From JBFLYO01 sp040756745 (lineage in GTDB: Bacteria > Bacteroidota > Ignavibacteria > UBA10030 > UBA6906), in NCBI GenBank assembly GCA_040756745.1, contig JBFLYO010000016.1, positions 17,704-81,703 of the forward strand: DNA of 64,000 nt, in the 5' to 3' direction. The notes below the pieces were generated by a model. It saw nothing but the letters and a program-made list of their open reading frames with translations, did not search any database and had not been told where the DNA came from. The first letter of the stretch is position 1, and the number at the start of each line of letters is the position of its first letter. A program made the position numbers and the translations under genes. Shown piece by piece: positions 9,554 through 17,229 of this stretch.

Positions 9554-10620
9554 CGGAGGGCATTCCGCGTGCTGAATTCACTAATCTGCGCTTCGCCGTC
9601 GAGCACGCCAATCTGCACGTGGAAATCAGTCTGCTCCGCCGGCTCAATGTACCGGAGCGTCCCCGCGGCGCGCTCATCGGCCCGTCCCTTCACGCCACAG
9701 TTTGCCGGCTCCACGCCGACGACGTATGTTCCCTCACCCATCATCTTCCATTCAACGAGGCGCGGGAGCTCCTTCATACGGAACCGGACGGCGAGGGCCA
9801 GTTTCAGTACCGGATTACGAAGGAGCACTGTCCCGTACCCGTCCCTACCCGGGTCAAGATCGTGGTAAAACACCTGCTCACGGTACCCGGCGACGGGGCC
9901 GGAAAACCTCCGCGCATCCGCCAGTCCGCGACGCGCATCATCGTCGCGCGGGACAGTCCTCCCTGCCGGCAGCAGGAGGTCCGTACCTTCGTCAACAAGC
10001 GGCCAACCGGCGTTGATGTGATACAACATCATGAGCGGCGTTCGGGCGGTGCCTTCGTTGATCACTTCATCCCGAAGATCGATCCACGATTCTCCGAGCC
10101 GCGTCGTGATCGTTCGGCGGAGGAGGAGGTTTTCACCGAACGTCGTCGCCTCCCGCATGGATCCGTTCAGCGCCATAACGCAGTCGTCCCCTTCCCAGGT
10201 CTCCGACGAACCGACCGCGAACGCGGGGAGATGGGAGAGTCGCCCGTGAAGTCCCAGTTCCGTCCCTTCGTCGACGCACGGTGCCCCGAGGTATGTCATG
10301 CCGCAGCCGGTCATCAGTCCGCCGGGGAATGTCCGCAGCCACGCGCCCCCGCGTGGGTCAAAATACGATGGATGCACGTCCCCTGCCGCTGACCGCCATG
10401 CGAGCGGCACACCGCAGTACTCCGCGGCGCTTATATCCATCCCTCTGTCGACCGACACCTGGAATCTCAATCCCGAGCCTGTCCGCACGTCGGCGATGCG
10501 CACTCCTGCCTCAGCGCCGTCGGCGAGCGTCATCATGCGGATCCCGGCAATCTGTGAGACGCCGCCAATGCGACTCATCAGGTCCCGCCGGCTCATCGTT
10601 CTGCCAAACATCGTCGTCAT
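9550..10620 (-). CDS. DUF4432 aldose-1-epimerase-like protein
   Basis: 356 aa from the ATG at 10620, which overlaps the upstream TGA (ATGA). The open frame continues upstream to 10791, but that part lies inside the isomerase gene and is rejected. The sequence shows galactose-mutarotase-superfamily features: RFQVSVDRGMDISAAEYCGV, GGLMTGCGMTYLG, GLHGRLSHLPA with conserved histidine, and NEGTARTPLMMLYHINAGWP. DUF4432 members are cytoplasmic beta-sandwich enzymes thought to interconvert sugar anomers or isomers. It is next to a TIM-barrel isomerase and an oxidoreductase, so a role in processing an imported sugar or sugar acid is likely. No signal peptide. Confidence 0.85.
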   Translation of the reverse strand: MTTMFGRTMSRRDLMSRIGGVSQIAGIRMMTLADGAEAGVRIADVRTGSGLRFQVSVDRGMDISAAEYCGVPLAWRSAAGDVHPSYFDPRGGAWLRTFPGGLMTGCGMTYLGAPCVDEGTELGLHGRLSHLPAFAVGSSETWEGDDCVMALNGSMREATTFGENLLLRRTITTRLGESWIDLRDEVINEGTARTPLMMLYHINAGWPLVDEGTDLLLPAGRTVPRDDDARRGLADARRFSGPVAGYREQVFYHDLDPGRDGYGTVLLRNPVLKLALAVRFRMKELPRLVEWKMMGEGTYVVGVEPANCGVKGRADERAAGTLRYIEPAEQTDFHVQIGVLDGEAQISEFSTRNALR

Positions 10621-11444
10621 GGCACGTACTCCCGTTCCATCAGGAGTCGGAGCGTGCGCACATTGCGCTCGGATTGTTCCACGAGTGGAAGGCAGTGTGT
10701 TTCGATCGTGATATGGGGAACAATGCGATCCTTGAGCAGCGCGCGCACCTGCCCCGCCCAGTCGATGATCCCCTCGCCGATCGGGACGCACTTGATCAGC
10801 GCCCCTTCCTTCGTGTCTTTTGCGTGCACGTTGACGATCACGGGCTTGATCGCTTCGTACCCTTCGGGATAGGGCCGTTCATCCGTGCCGGTCGCGTTGC
10901 ATGGATCCCAGTTCGCCCCCAGCGCGGGGGAACCCACTTCTTCGATCAACCGCCGGGTATTCACTCCTGTGTCCGCGTGGAACCCCGGCTCGTTCTCGAC
11001 GGCAATCTTCATCCCTGCCCGCTGTGCCGTGGCGGCGGCTCTCCGCAGGAGGTCAACCGCCTCCGAGCGTCGCTCGGGCGGTTCCCCTTCCTCCCGGCGG
11101 AAGCCGAACACGATGATCAACTTCGCCCCGCACGACGTTGCCAGGTTGACCGTGCGCGAAAGTGTGTCGGTGACCTCGTGTTCCAGTTCATCCCGCTTCC
11201 CCAGCGGGTGTTTGAAGATGCCCGGTGAGAGCGCGGTGATCGAGACCCCCTCGGCAGCGGTGGTGCGTACCACGGCTTCCCACTCTTCCGTGTCAACGTC
11301 GGGGACTCTTCCCGATGTCAGGCACCGGATTTCGTACCGGCGGATCCCCCAGTCCAGCCCGTGGCGAAGGGCCGTGCGAAAATCCTGATCGATCTCATCG
11401 CTCACGATCCCCAGCGGAAGCGGTCGAGGTCCTCCGCTGCTCAT
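10617..11444 (-). CDS. Sugar phosphate isomerase/epimerase (xylose-isomerase-like TIM barrel)
   Basis: 275 aa, AP-endonuclease-2/xylose-isomerase-like fold. Metal ligands appear in the expected order: glutamate in IAVENEPGFHAD, aspartate and asparagine in GANWDPCNATG, histidine in IVNVHAKDT, and glutamate in HITIETHC. The protein is cytoplasmic. It begins with an ATG overlapping the IclR gene stop (11441-11444) and ends overlapping the epimerase start, so it is the second gene of an operon headed by the regulator. Relatives act as tagatose/fructose epimerases, hydroxypyruvate isomerases or inosose dehydratases; the sequence alone does not choose between them. Confidence 0.88.
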   Translation of the reverse strand: MSSGGPRPLPLGIVSDEIDQDFRTALRHGLDWGIRRYEIRCLTSGRVPDVDTEEWEAVVRTTAAEGVSITALSPGIFKHPLGKRDELEHEVTDTLSRTVNLATSCGAKLIIVFGFRREEGEPPERRSEAVDLLRRAAATAQRAGMKIAVENEPGFHADTGVNTRRLIEEVGSPALGANWDPCNATGTDERPYPEGYEAIKPVIVNVHAKDTKEGALIKCVPIGEGIIDWAGQVRALLKDRIVPHITIETHCLPLVEQSERNVRTLRLLMEREYVP

Positions 11445-12220
11445 GATGCCGCTTCCAGGTAGCCGATGGCATGGGAAATTACCGCGGCTTCCTTCTTCAG
11501 GATATCGATCAGCCGGCTGATGACCTCGGCCTTCCGTTTCCGTTCGGACTGGATTGCAGTCATCAATGCGGCGGCCACCTTCCCCCGGTGGTCGCGGATC
11601 GGAACGGAGACCGCACAGAGGTCGGGCTTGTATTCGGCGTCGGCGATCGCGTAGCCTTGGCGGTTCACCTCCTTCAACCGCTTTTTCAGCCGTAAAACAC
11701 TCGTGATGGTCTTCGGGGTAAACTTCTTCAGGCCGCTCCGCTCGATGATGCGATCGAGCTGCTCGGGGGGCACATCGGCGATCAGCACCTGCCCGGATGC
11801 CGTCGCGTGAACGGGCGAGCGCTGCCCGAGGCGGGCGACCATCGACCAGATCTCCGGCGTGTCGGCACGGTCGATGATAATGACCTCTGAGCTGTCCAGG
11901 ATGGCAAGGTAATAGCTCTCGCGCGTTTCATGGGCCATGCGCACCAGGTGCGGATGAACCACGGTTTTCAGATCGATCTTCTCCAGCGCCGCATTCCCCC
12001 AGTCGAGCAGCTTCATTCCCAGTCGGAAGATCTTCCTGTCGTGGTCCTGGATGACGATCGCATGCTGTTCCAGTGCGGCGAGGATGCGGAACAGGGAGCT
12101 CTTGGGGATGGCAGTCTGCCGGGAGATCTCGGCCAGCGAAAAGCCGGTGTGCGAGGCGGCGAGAATCTCGATCACCTGCACCGTTCGGTGAATGGCGGGG
12201 ACGGAGTATTCTCTGTGCAT
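11441..12220 (-). CDS. IclR-family transcriptional regulator
   Basis: 259 aa. The N-terminal winged helix-turn-helix is plain: HRTVQVIEILAASHTGFSLA, then EISRQTAIPKSSLFRILAAL with the recognition helix. Residues of about 85-255 form the IclR effector domain (VHATASGQVLIAD, GYAIADAEYKPDLCAVSVPI). IclR proteins sense small catabolic acids or sugars and usually repress or activate neighbouring catabolic genes. The start codon lies 15 bp downstream of a perfect palindrome (12236-12258), which itself follows a sigma70-like promoter, strongly suggesting autoregulation. A related palindrome sits at the TonB receptor promoter. No good Shine-Dalgarno precedes the ATG. It follows the rhamnose isomerase gene by 124 bp. 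Confidence 0.93.
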   Translation of the reverse strand: MHREYSVPAIHRTVQVIEILAASHTGFSLAEISRQTAIPKSSLFRILAALEQHAIVIQDHDRKIFRLGMKLLDWGNAALEKIDLKTVVHPHLVRMAHETRESYYLAILDSSEVIIIDRADTPEIWSMVARLGQRSPVHATASGQVLIADVPPEQLDRIIERSGLKKFTPKTITSVLRLKKRLKEVNRQGYAIADAEYKPDLCAVSVPIRDHRGKVAAALMTAIQSERKRKAEVISRLIDILKKEAAVISHAIGYLEAAS

Positions 12221-12235
12221 GTGGTTGTTGTGCGA

Positions 12236-12258
12236 CTAATAAAACATTGTTTTATTAG
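12236..12258. promoter_or_regulatory. Perfect palindromic operator, proposed IclR site
   Basis: CTAATAAAAC (12236-12245), three-base spacer ATT, then its exact reverse complement GTTTTATTAG (12249-12258). The AT-rich perfect 10-3-10 inverted repeat stands out in GC-rich DNA. It overlaps the predicted transcription start of the IclR gene, a position where bound repressor would block transcription. That this regulator is the binder is inference from proximity. Confidence 0.75.
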
Positions 12259-12267
12259 TGATGAATG

Positions 12268-12296
12268 AGTATACGAAAAAAGTGCTCCCCCCACAA
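12268..12296 (-). promoter_or_regulatory. Predicted sigma70-like promoter of the IclR operon
   Basis: On the minus strand TTGTGG (12296-12291) and TATACT (12273-12268) are separated by 17 bp. The predicted start, near 12261, falls at the edge of the palindrome. A second TATAAT hexamer at 12339-12334 could serve a weaker upstream start. Confidence 0.5.
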
Positions 12297-12344
12297 GAGG
12301 CGTGCAGATGATTCTGTCCCCGTAACATATATGATTATAGCACG

Positions 12345-13625
12345 TTACGGCTGTGCCCGCTCTCTGGCCTTCTGCATGCGATACCCGCTGGCCCGAAAGG
12401 CCGCCACCGGGTCTGCCGCCCCCCCCGCGCGCATCCGCACTGTCGCGAGGATCGGTGCGACGTCGGTGGTGAACGCCGCCTTCAGCGTCCGAAGCGCCAT
12501 GATGGCATCATTCGATTCCTGGTACGCGTCCAGCGCCTTCCGGTCGACAAGCAGGGCCTGCACATAGGCACGCTGGATCTCTTCCGCGCTGCTGATCAAT
12601 GATTCCACCGGATCCGTCACGTTATGGCTCTGGTCGATCATGTACGCCGGCGCCGGGTTCTTGCCCAGCCCCCGCCATGCGCCGTTCACAAGCTCGTGGA
12701 AGATGAGAAAGAGCTGGAACGGCTTCATGCTGCCGGCATCCAGGTCGTCATCCCCATACTTGCTGTCGTTGAAATGAAACCCACCCAGCTTCTCGAGCTG
12801 GAGCAGGCGGGCAACGATCATTTCAATGTTGACGTTCGGCGCATGGTGGCCGAGGTCCACGAGGCAAAGACAGCGCGGACCCACCCTCGCCGCCACGTAG
12901 TACGCCGTCCCCCAGTCGTTCAACACCGTCGAGTAGAACGCCGGCTCGTACAGTTTGTACTCCACATAGAGCAACCAGTCGCCCGGCATCTCTGCGTATA
13001 TCGTTTCAATGCTCGCGATGTACCGCTCCAGACTTTTGCGGAAATCGACCTGACCCGGAAAATTCCCGCCGTCGCCGACCCAGATCGAGAGCGCCCGCGA
13101 GCCCAGGGCTTTGCCGATCTCAACGCATTCCAGGTTGTGCGCAATGGCCTGCTCTCTGACGTCGCGCGAGGTGTGCGACAGACTGCCGAACTTGTAGCTC
13201 CGTTTCTGCCCTTTCTGGTCTTCGAATGTATTCGAGTTCATCGCGTCGAAACCCAGGCCGAGCGCAGCGGCATGTTCTGCGAGCGCCCGCGGATCATCGG
13301 GCTTGTCCCAGGGAATATGGAGGGCGACCCGGGGGCTGATGCGGGTGAGCGTGTGGATCGCTGCGCAGTCGGCGATCTTCTCGTACACATCGCGCGGTTC
13401 CCCCGGACCGGGGAACCTGCCGAACCGGGTCCCCCCGGTTCCGACGGCCCATGACGGCAGGGCCACGGCAAGTTGCTGAGCGTCGGCGGTCACCCGATCG
13501 ATGTCGATGCCGCGACGCTGGAGGCGCTCTCCAAGCTGCTGATAGTCCCGGTCCAGCTCAGCGCTCATTCCCTTGTTGTGCGAGGCAACGAACGCTTCGT
13601 CAATCCTGAATCCCGTCGTTTTCAT
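12345..13625 (-). CDS. rhaI: L-rhamnose isomerase, RhaI (Pseudomonas stutzeri) type
   Basis: 426 aa from the ATG at 13625, which overlaps the kinase TGA (ATGA); the open frame further upstream lies inside the kinase gene. The protein matches the RhaI-type isomerase, near the 430-aa length of the P. stutzeri enzyme. Manganese-site residues appear in order: glutamate in LYVEYKLYEPAFY, aspartate in CLVDLGHHAPNV, histidine and aspartates in GFHFNDSKYGDDDLDAGSM. The reaction is L-rhamnose to L-rhamnulose. It is the last of three tightly packed genes that together form a whole rhamnose route (isomerase, kinase, aldolase/dehydrogenase). The enzyme class also accepts other aldoses, but the context argues for rhamnose. 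Confidence 0.93.
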   Translation of the reverse strand: MKTTGFRIDEAFVASHNKGMSAELDRDYQQLGERLQRRGIDIDRVTADAQQLAVALPSWAVGTGGTRFGRFPGPGEPRDVYEKIADCAAIHTLTRISPRVALHIPWDKPDDPRALAEHAAALGLGFDAMNSNTFEDQKGQKRSYKFGSLSHTSRDVREQAIAHNLECVEIGKALGSRALSIWVGDGGNFPGQVDFRKSLERYIASIETIYAEMPGDWLLYVEYKLYEPAFYSTVLNDWGTAYYVAARVGPRCLCLVDLGHHAPNVNIEMIVARLLQLEKLGGFHFNDSKYGDDDLDAGSMKPFQLFLIFHELVNGAWRGLGKNPAPAYMIDQSHNVTDPVESLISSAEEIQRAYVQALLVDRKALDAYQESNDAIMALRTLKAAFTTDVAPILATVRMRAGGAADPVAAFRASGYRMQKARERAQP

Positions 13626-15106
13626 GGCTCGGTGTGCGCAAGCTGGTGAAGGATGTTCTGCATTGCCGGGAAGAGTTCCCGGTACCGAAGGAAGAGTCGA
13701 TCGTATCGCCGGACGCGGGAGGGACGCGGACGGAAGGTGCGCGCCGTGCGCACCGTGGCCCGCACCGCCTCTTCGGCGGAGCGGTAGATCCCTGTCCCGA
13801 CTCCTGCCATAATCGCCGCCCCCAGGCAAGCGGCCTCCGTCACTTCCGGCACGACCACGGGACGGTTCATGATGTCCGCCTTGATCTGCATCCAACGTGG
13901 TGATTTGGCGCCTCCTCCGATTGCGCGGAATCGGCGAATGCGTATCCCGCCCGCGGCGAGCAACTCGACGTTCAGCCGCATCTCCATGGTGACCCCTTCC
14001 AGGAGTGCTGCGGTAATCTCGCCGCGGGCCGTGGAAAGCTGAAGCCCTGCAATCACGCCGCCGGACCGGGTATCAAAGTACGGCGTTCCGGTCATCGTGA
14101 AATGCGGCAGTACCAGAAGACGCGACGGAACATCGCCGGAGGCGCTGACCAGCCCGTCATAGCTTCCGCCGAATGTGTCGCGGTACCACCGCAACAGCGA
14201 ACCGCCCGTGAAGTTGAATGCGAGCGAAACGTACTTCCCCGGAACGATGTGGGGATAGACACAGAGGTTGTTCCGCATGAGCCCGGCTGAGGTCAGAGGT
14301 CTGGTGAATGTCGGCACTATGCACTCCACCGTCCCCGTGGCGTACATCGCCTCGTCATGCCCCGTAACCCCTGCACCAAGCGCACCGCACGGCTGATCAT
14401 GGCCCCCGGCGACCACGCGAACACCCCTTGACAGCCCCAGCGCCGCCGCCGCGCGCGAATCAAGCTCGCCGATCACTGTGCCTGAGGGAACCGGCCTTGC
14501 CAGCAGTGCCTGGTCGAGCCCGGCCGTGTGCAGTATTCGGTCCGACCACATCAGGCGGGAAACGTCGAACCCCATGGTGCGTGCAGCGAGCGAGAAGTCG
14601 ATGCAGGGTTCCACACCGGCACGGAGGGCAAAGAAGTCCTGAAAGCAGAGATAGCGTGCAGTCCGGCGGGTCAGGCCGGGCTTGAACTTCCGGAGCCACT
14701 GGATTTTGGGGAGCGTCGCCATCGCGCTCAGCGGGATGCCGGTAATCGCGAAGATCCGCCTGCGGCCCATCCGCCGATCCCACCACGACACCAGCGGCTC
14801 GGCCCGTCCATCGAACGTCACGATGCTGTTGTGCAATACGCGGCCAGTCCGGTCCACCGGCATGAAGGCTTCTCCCTGCGCGGAAACTGCGAGCGCTGTT
14901 ACAGGATCACGCCGCGTTGCCTCAGCGACTGAGCGAACCGCACGGACTGTTTTCTTCCAGACCTCCTCGGGATCCAATTCGATCCAGCCGGCCCGGGGAA
15001 ATAGTAAAGGGTATTCCGTCGATGACGACGCGATCTGCTTCCCTTCGCGATCAAAAGCGACCGCCTTGCATCCAGTGGTCCCGATGTCGATGCCGAGAAG
15101 ACTCAC
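13622..15106 (-). CDS. FGGY carbohydrate kinase, proposed L-rhamnulokinase
   Basis: 494 aa, GTG start at 15106 behind a strong GAGGAGG seven bases upstream. The N-terminal ATP-binding phosphate-1 motif is GIDIGTTGCKAVAFD, and the C-terminal domain carries AIGGGAKSPRWMQIKADIMN and AACLGAAIMAGVG, the FGGY signatures. By sequence it resembles xylulokinase-like FGGY members. Its place between the rhamnose isomerase and the rhamnulose-1-phosphate aldolase fusion makes L-rhamnulose the probable substrate. The gene starts 12 bp after the aldolase gene and overlaps the isomerase by 4 bp. A xylulokinase activity cannot be excluded. Confidence 0.87.
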   Translation of the reverse strand: MSLLGIDIGTTGCKAVAFDREGKQIASSSTEYPLLFPRAGWIELDPEEVWKKTVRAVRSVAEATRRDPVTALAVSAQGEAFMPVDRTGRVLHNSIVTFDGRAEPLVSWWDRRMGRRRIFAITGIPLSAMATLPKIQWLRKFKPGLTRRTARYLCFQDFFALRAGVEPCIDFSLAARTMGFDVSRLMWSDRILHTAGLDQALLARPVPSGTVIGELDSRAAAALGLSRGVRVVAGGHDQPCGALGAGVTGHDEAMYATGTVECIVPTFTRPLTSAGLMRNNLCVYPHIVPGKYVSLAFNFTGGSLLRWYRDTFGGSYDGLVSASGDVPSRLLVLPHFTMTGTPYFDTRSGGVIAGLQLSTARGEITAALLEGVTMEMRLNVELLAAGGIRIRRFRAIGGGAKSPRWMQIKADIMNRPVVVPEVTEAACLGAAIMAGVGTGIYRSAEEAVRATVRTARTFRPRPSRVRRYDRLFLRYRELFPAMQNILHQLAHTEP

Positions 15107-15118
15107 GCATGCACCTCC

Positions 15119-17179
15119 TCAACGCACGAACGCCGCAGAGACTCCGCCGTCCACGGTGAGCACCCCGCCCGTCGTCTTCAGTGATCGGTCGGAGGCAAAG
15201 AAGAGAGTGGCCTCAGCGATGTCTTCGGGGAGGATGCTCTCGCCGAGCAGCGTCCGTTTGCGATAGAACTCCTCCAGTTGATCGGGGGAGATCCCGTAAG
15301 CCGCCGCACGTTCTTTCCGCCATGACCCGCTCCAGATCGACGACCCCTGCAGGACAGCGTCGGGACAGACCGTGTTCACGCGTATCTTCCTGCTCCCCCC
15401 CTCTTCGGCGAGGCACCGGGCGAGATGCAGCTCCGCTGCTTTGGCGGCGCTGTACGCGGTCGCATTCTTCCCGCTGGCAAGTGCATTCTTGGAGGCGATG
15501 AAGATAATCGATCCGCCGATCCCCTGCCGCGCCATGACGCGGAACCCTTCGCGGGCGACCAGGAAGTACCCCTTGCCGAGGATGTCCATCTGCTTCTGCC
15601 ACTGCTCGACGGTCGTCTCTTCGATCGGGTTGGCGGACGAAATGCCTGCGTTGGACACGACGATATCCAGGCCGCCGAATGTCGCGACAGCCGCGTCGAC
15701 CGCTGCCTCCACGTCCGACTCCTTTGCCACATCCATCCCGCACGCAATGGCGCGTCCCGGGCCTTGCGCGGCCGTGATTTCGGCGGCAACGGCTTTCGCC
15801 CCCGCCTCATTGATGTCCCCGATCGCGACGTGACACCCCTCGGCTGCGAACCGTTTGGCGATCGCACGTCCGATGCCGCTCGCTCCCCCGGTCACGAACG
15901 CCGCACGGCGCGCGAGCGATTTCTCGGGAGGCGCGAGCGAGAGTTTGTAAATCTCGAGGGGCCAGTATTCCACACTGAAGGCCTCCGGCGGCGTCATCGA
16001 GACATACGTGCTCACGGTGGATGCGTTCCGGATCACGGAGATCGTCCGGTGGTAGATGTCGCGCGTGATGTCCGCCGTCCCCTTATCTTTGCCCGTCGTG
16101 ACCATCCCCATGCCGGGGATCAGGATGACGCGCGGAGAGGGATCGTACATCCTGTCCCCTCTGGACCGGTGCTTCGAAAAGTATTTCTCATAGACGCGGA
16201 CATATTGCTCCAGCGCATCTTCAAACCGCTCGCCGAAGGAGGCGGCGGCTGACGGTTTGAACCCCGCAATGACGAGGGGATAGAGTTTTGTGCTCACGAG
16301 GTGATCGGGACACGCCGCACCCTTTCCTGCAAGCGCAGCGAGTTTCCTGCTGTTGACGAACTCCAGCACCTCTGGCGAATCGTCAAAGGTAAGTATCATG
16401 CGGGTGCGCTTGCTTACAGCGCCGCGGATGATCGGGAGAGAGCGCAGCGCGAACTCCTTCCGGACTCGTTCGGGCGCCGCATGCACCTTCGCGCCGCCAA
16501 AGACCTTCTTTCCCGCCAGACGGCGAGCGAAAAAGTCCTGCGCCTCGGCGATGACGGTGATCGTGTTGTCATAAGACTCTTTTGCCGTCGCCCCCCACGT
16601 GATCAATCCATGCTTCCCGAGCAAGACTGCACGGAGCCGGTCATTGCCGTTGATCAACGCGCCACACTGTTTCGCCAGGGCGAACCCCGGCCGGAGCCAT
16701 GGCAGCCACGCCGCCCTGTCGCCGCAAATTTCCTTCATGAGTCGGGGACCATCCTTTGAAGTACAGAGGGCGATGATCGCATCCGGATGCATGTGATCGA
16801 TATGCGTGTGGTCGATGAACGCGTGGATGAGCGCGTCGATCGAGGGACGCCGCGCGTTCAGGTCCACCAGGCAGTGCGCCAGATACTCCACCATCTCCTC
16901 GTCGCTCATGGAGGCACGGCTCCGGAGCTCCAGGACGGGGTCCAGGGCGACGCCGGGGAAGCCGGCCCGGGTGCTTGTGCGCAGGTCACCCCCGCTCCCT
17001 TTCACCCGCATCACGCGGATCGGCTCCCCCCGGAAGTCCTTCTCCATGATCTTTGCCGAGGTGTTGCCTCCCGCCCAGTTGGTCACCGAGGGGTCTTCCC
17101 CCAGGATGTTGGAACGGTAGACCAGCAGGTCGAATTCGTTCAGGCCTTTCGCCTTCTTCTCATCCCAGTAATTCTTCAT
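15119..17179 (-). CDS. Bifunctional rhamnulose-1-phosphate aldolase / short-chain dehydrogenase (RhaEW type)
   Basis: 686 aa. Residues 1-430 are a class II aldolase domain: NWAGGNTSAK binds the substrate phosphate, and HTHIDHMHPDA supplies zinc histidines. Residues of about 430-686 are an SDR domain with FVTGGASGIGRAIA for NAD binding, the serine in IIFIASKNA and the catalytic YSAAK. The fusion cleaves L-rhamnulose-1-phosphate to DHAP and L-lactaldehyde and oxidises the latter to lactate, the known RhaE/RhaEW architecture also seen in Bacillus YuxG. It starts with AAGGA at good spacing and is the first gene of the aldolase-kinase-isomerase set, 50 bp after the second symporter gene. Confidence 0.93.
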   Translation of the reverse strand: MKNYWDEKKAKGLNEFDLLVYRSNILGEDPSVTNWAGGNTSAKIMEKDFRGEPIRVMRVKGSGGDLRTSTRAGFPGVALDPVLELRSRASMSDEEMVEYLAHCLVDLNARRPSIDALIHAFIDHTHIDHMHPDAIIALCTSKDGPRLMKEICGDRAAWLPWLRPGFALAKQCGALINGNDRLRAVLLGKHGLITWGATAKESYDNTITVIAEAQDFFARRLAGKKVFGGAKVHAAPERVRKEFALRSLPIIRGAVSKRTRMILTFDDSPEVLEFVNSRKLAALAGKGAACPDHLVSTKLYPLVIAGFKPSAAASFGERFEDALEQYVRVYEKYFSKHRSRGDRMYDPSPRVILIPGMGMVTTGKDKGTADITRDIYHRTISVIRNASTVSTYVSMTPPEAFSVEYWPLEIYKLSLAPPEKSLARRAAFVTGGASGIGRAIAKRFAAEGCHVAIGDINEAGAKAVAAEITAAQGPGRAIACGMDVAKESDVEAAVDAAVATFGGLDIVVSNAGISSANPIEETTVEQWQKQMDILGKGYFLVAREGFRVMARQGIGGSIIFIASKNALASGKNATAYSAAKAAELHLARCLAEEGGSRKIRVNTVCPDAVLQGSSIWSGSWRKERAAAYGISPDQLEEFYRKRTLLGESILPEDIAEATLFFASDRSLKTTGGVLTVDGGVSAAFVR

Positions 17180-17189
17180 TGTTGCGTCC

Positions 17190-17205
17190 TTGCGTTGTCA
17201 CGCAA
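17190..17205. promoter_or_regulatory. Inverted repeat upstream of the rhamnose pathway genes
   Basis: TTGCGT, spacer TGTC, ACGCAA form a 6-4-6 inverted repeat 11 bp before the aldolase start, inside the 50-bp gap after the symporter gene. It could be a small operator or an RNA hairpin influencing translation. No T-run follows it in the minus direction, so it is not a classic terminator. Confidence 0.35.
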
Positions 17206-17229
17206 AAAAGATGCCGCAGAACAGCCGTG

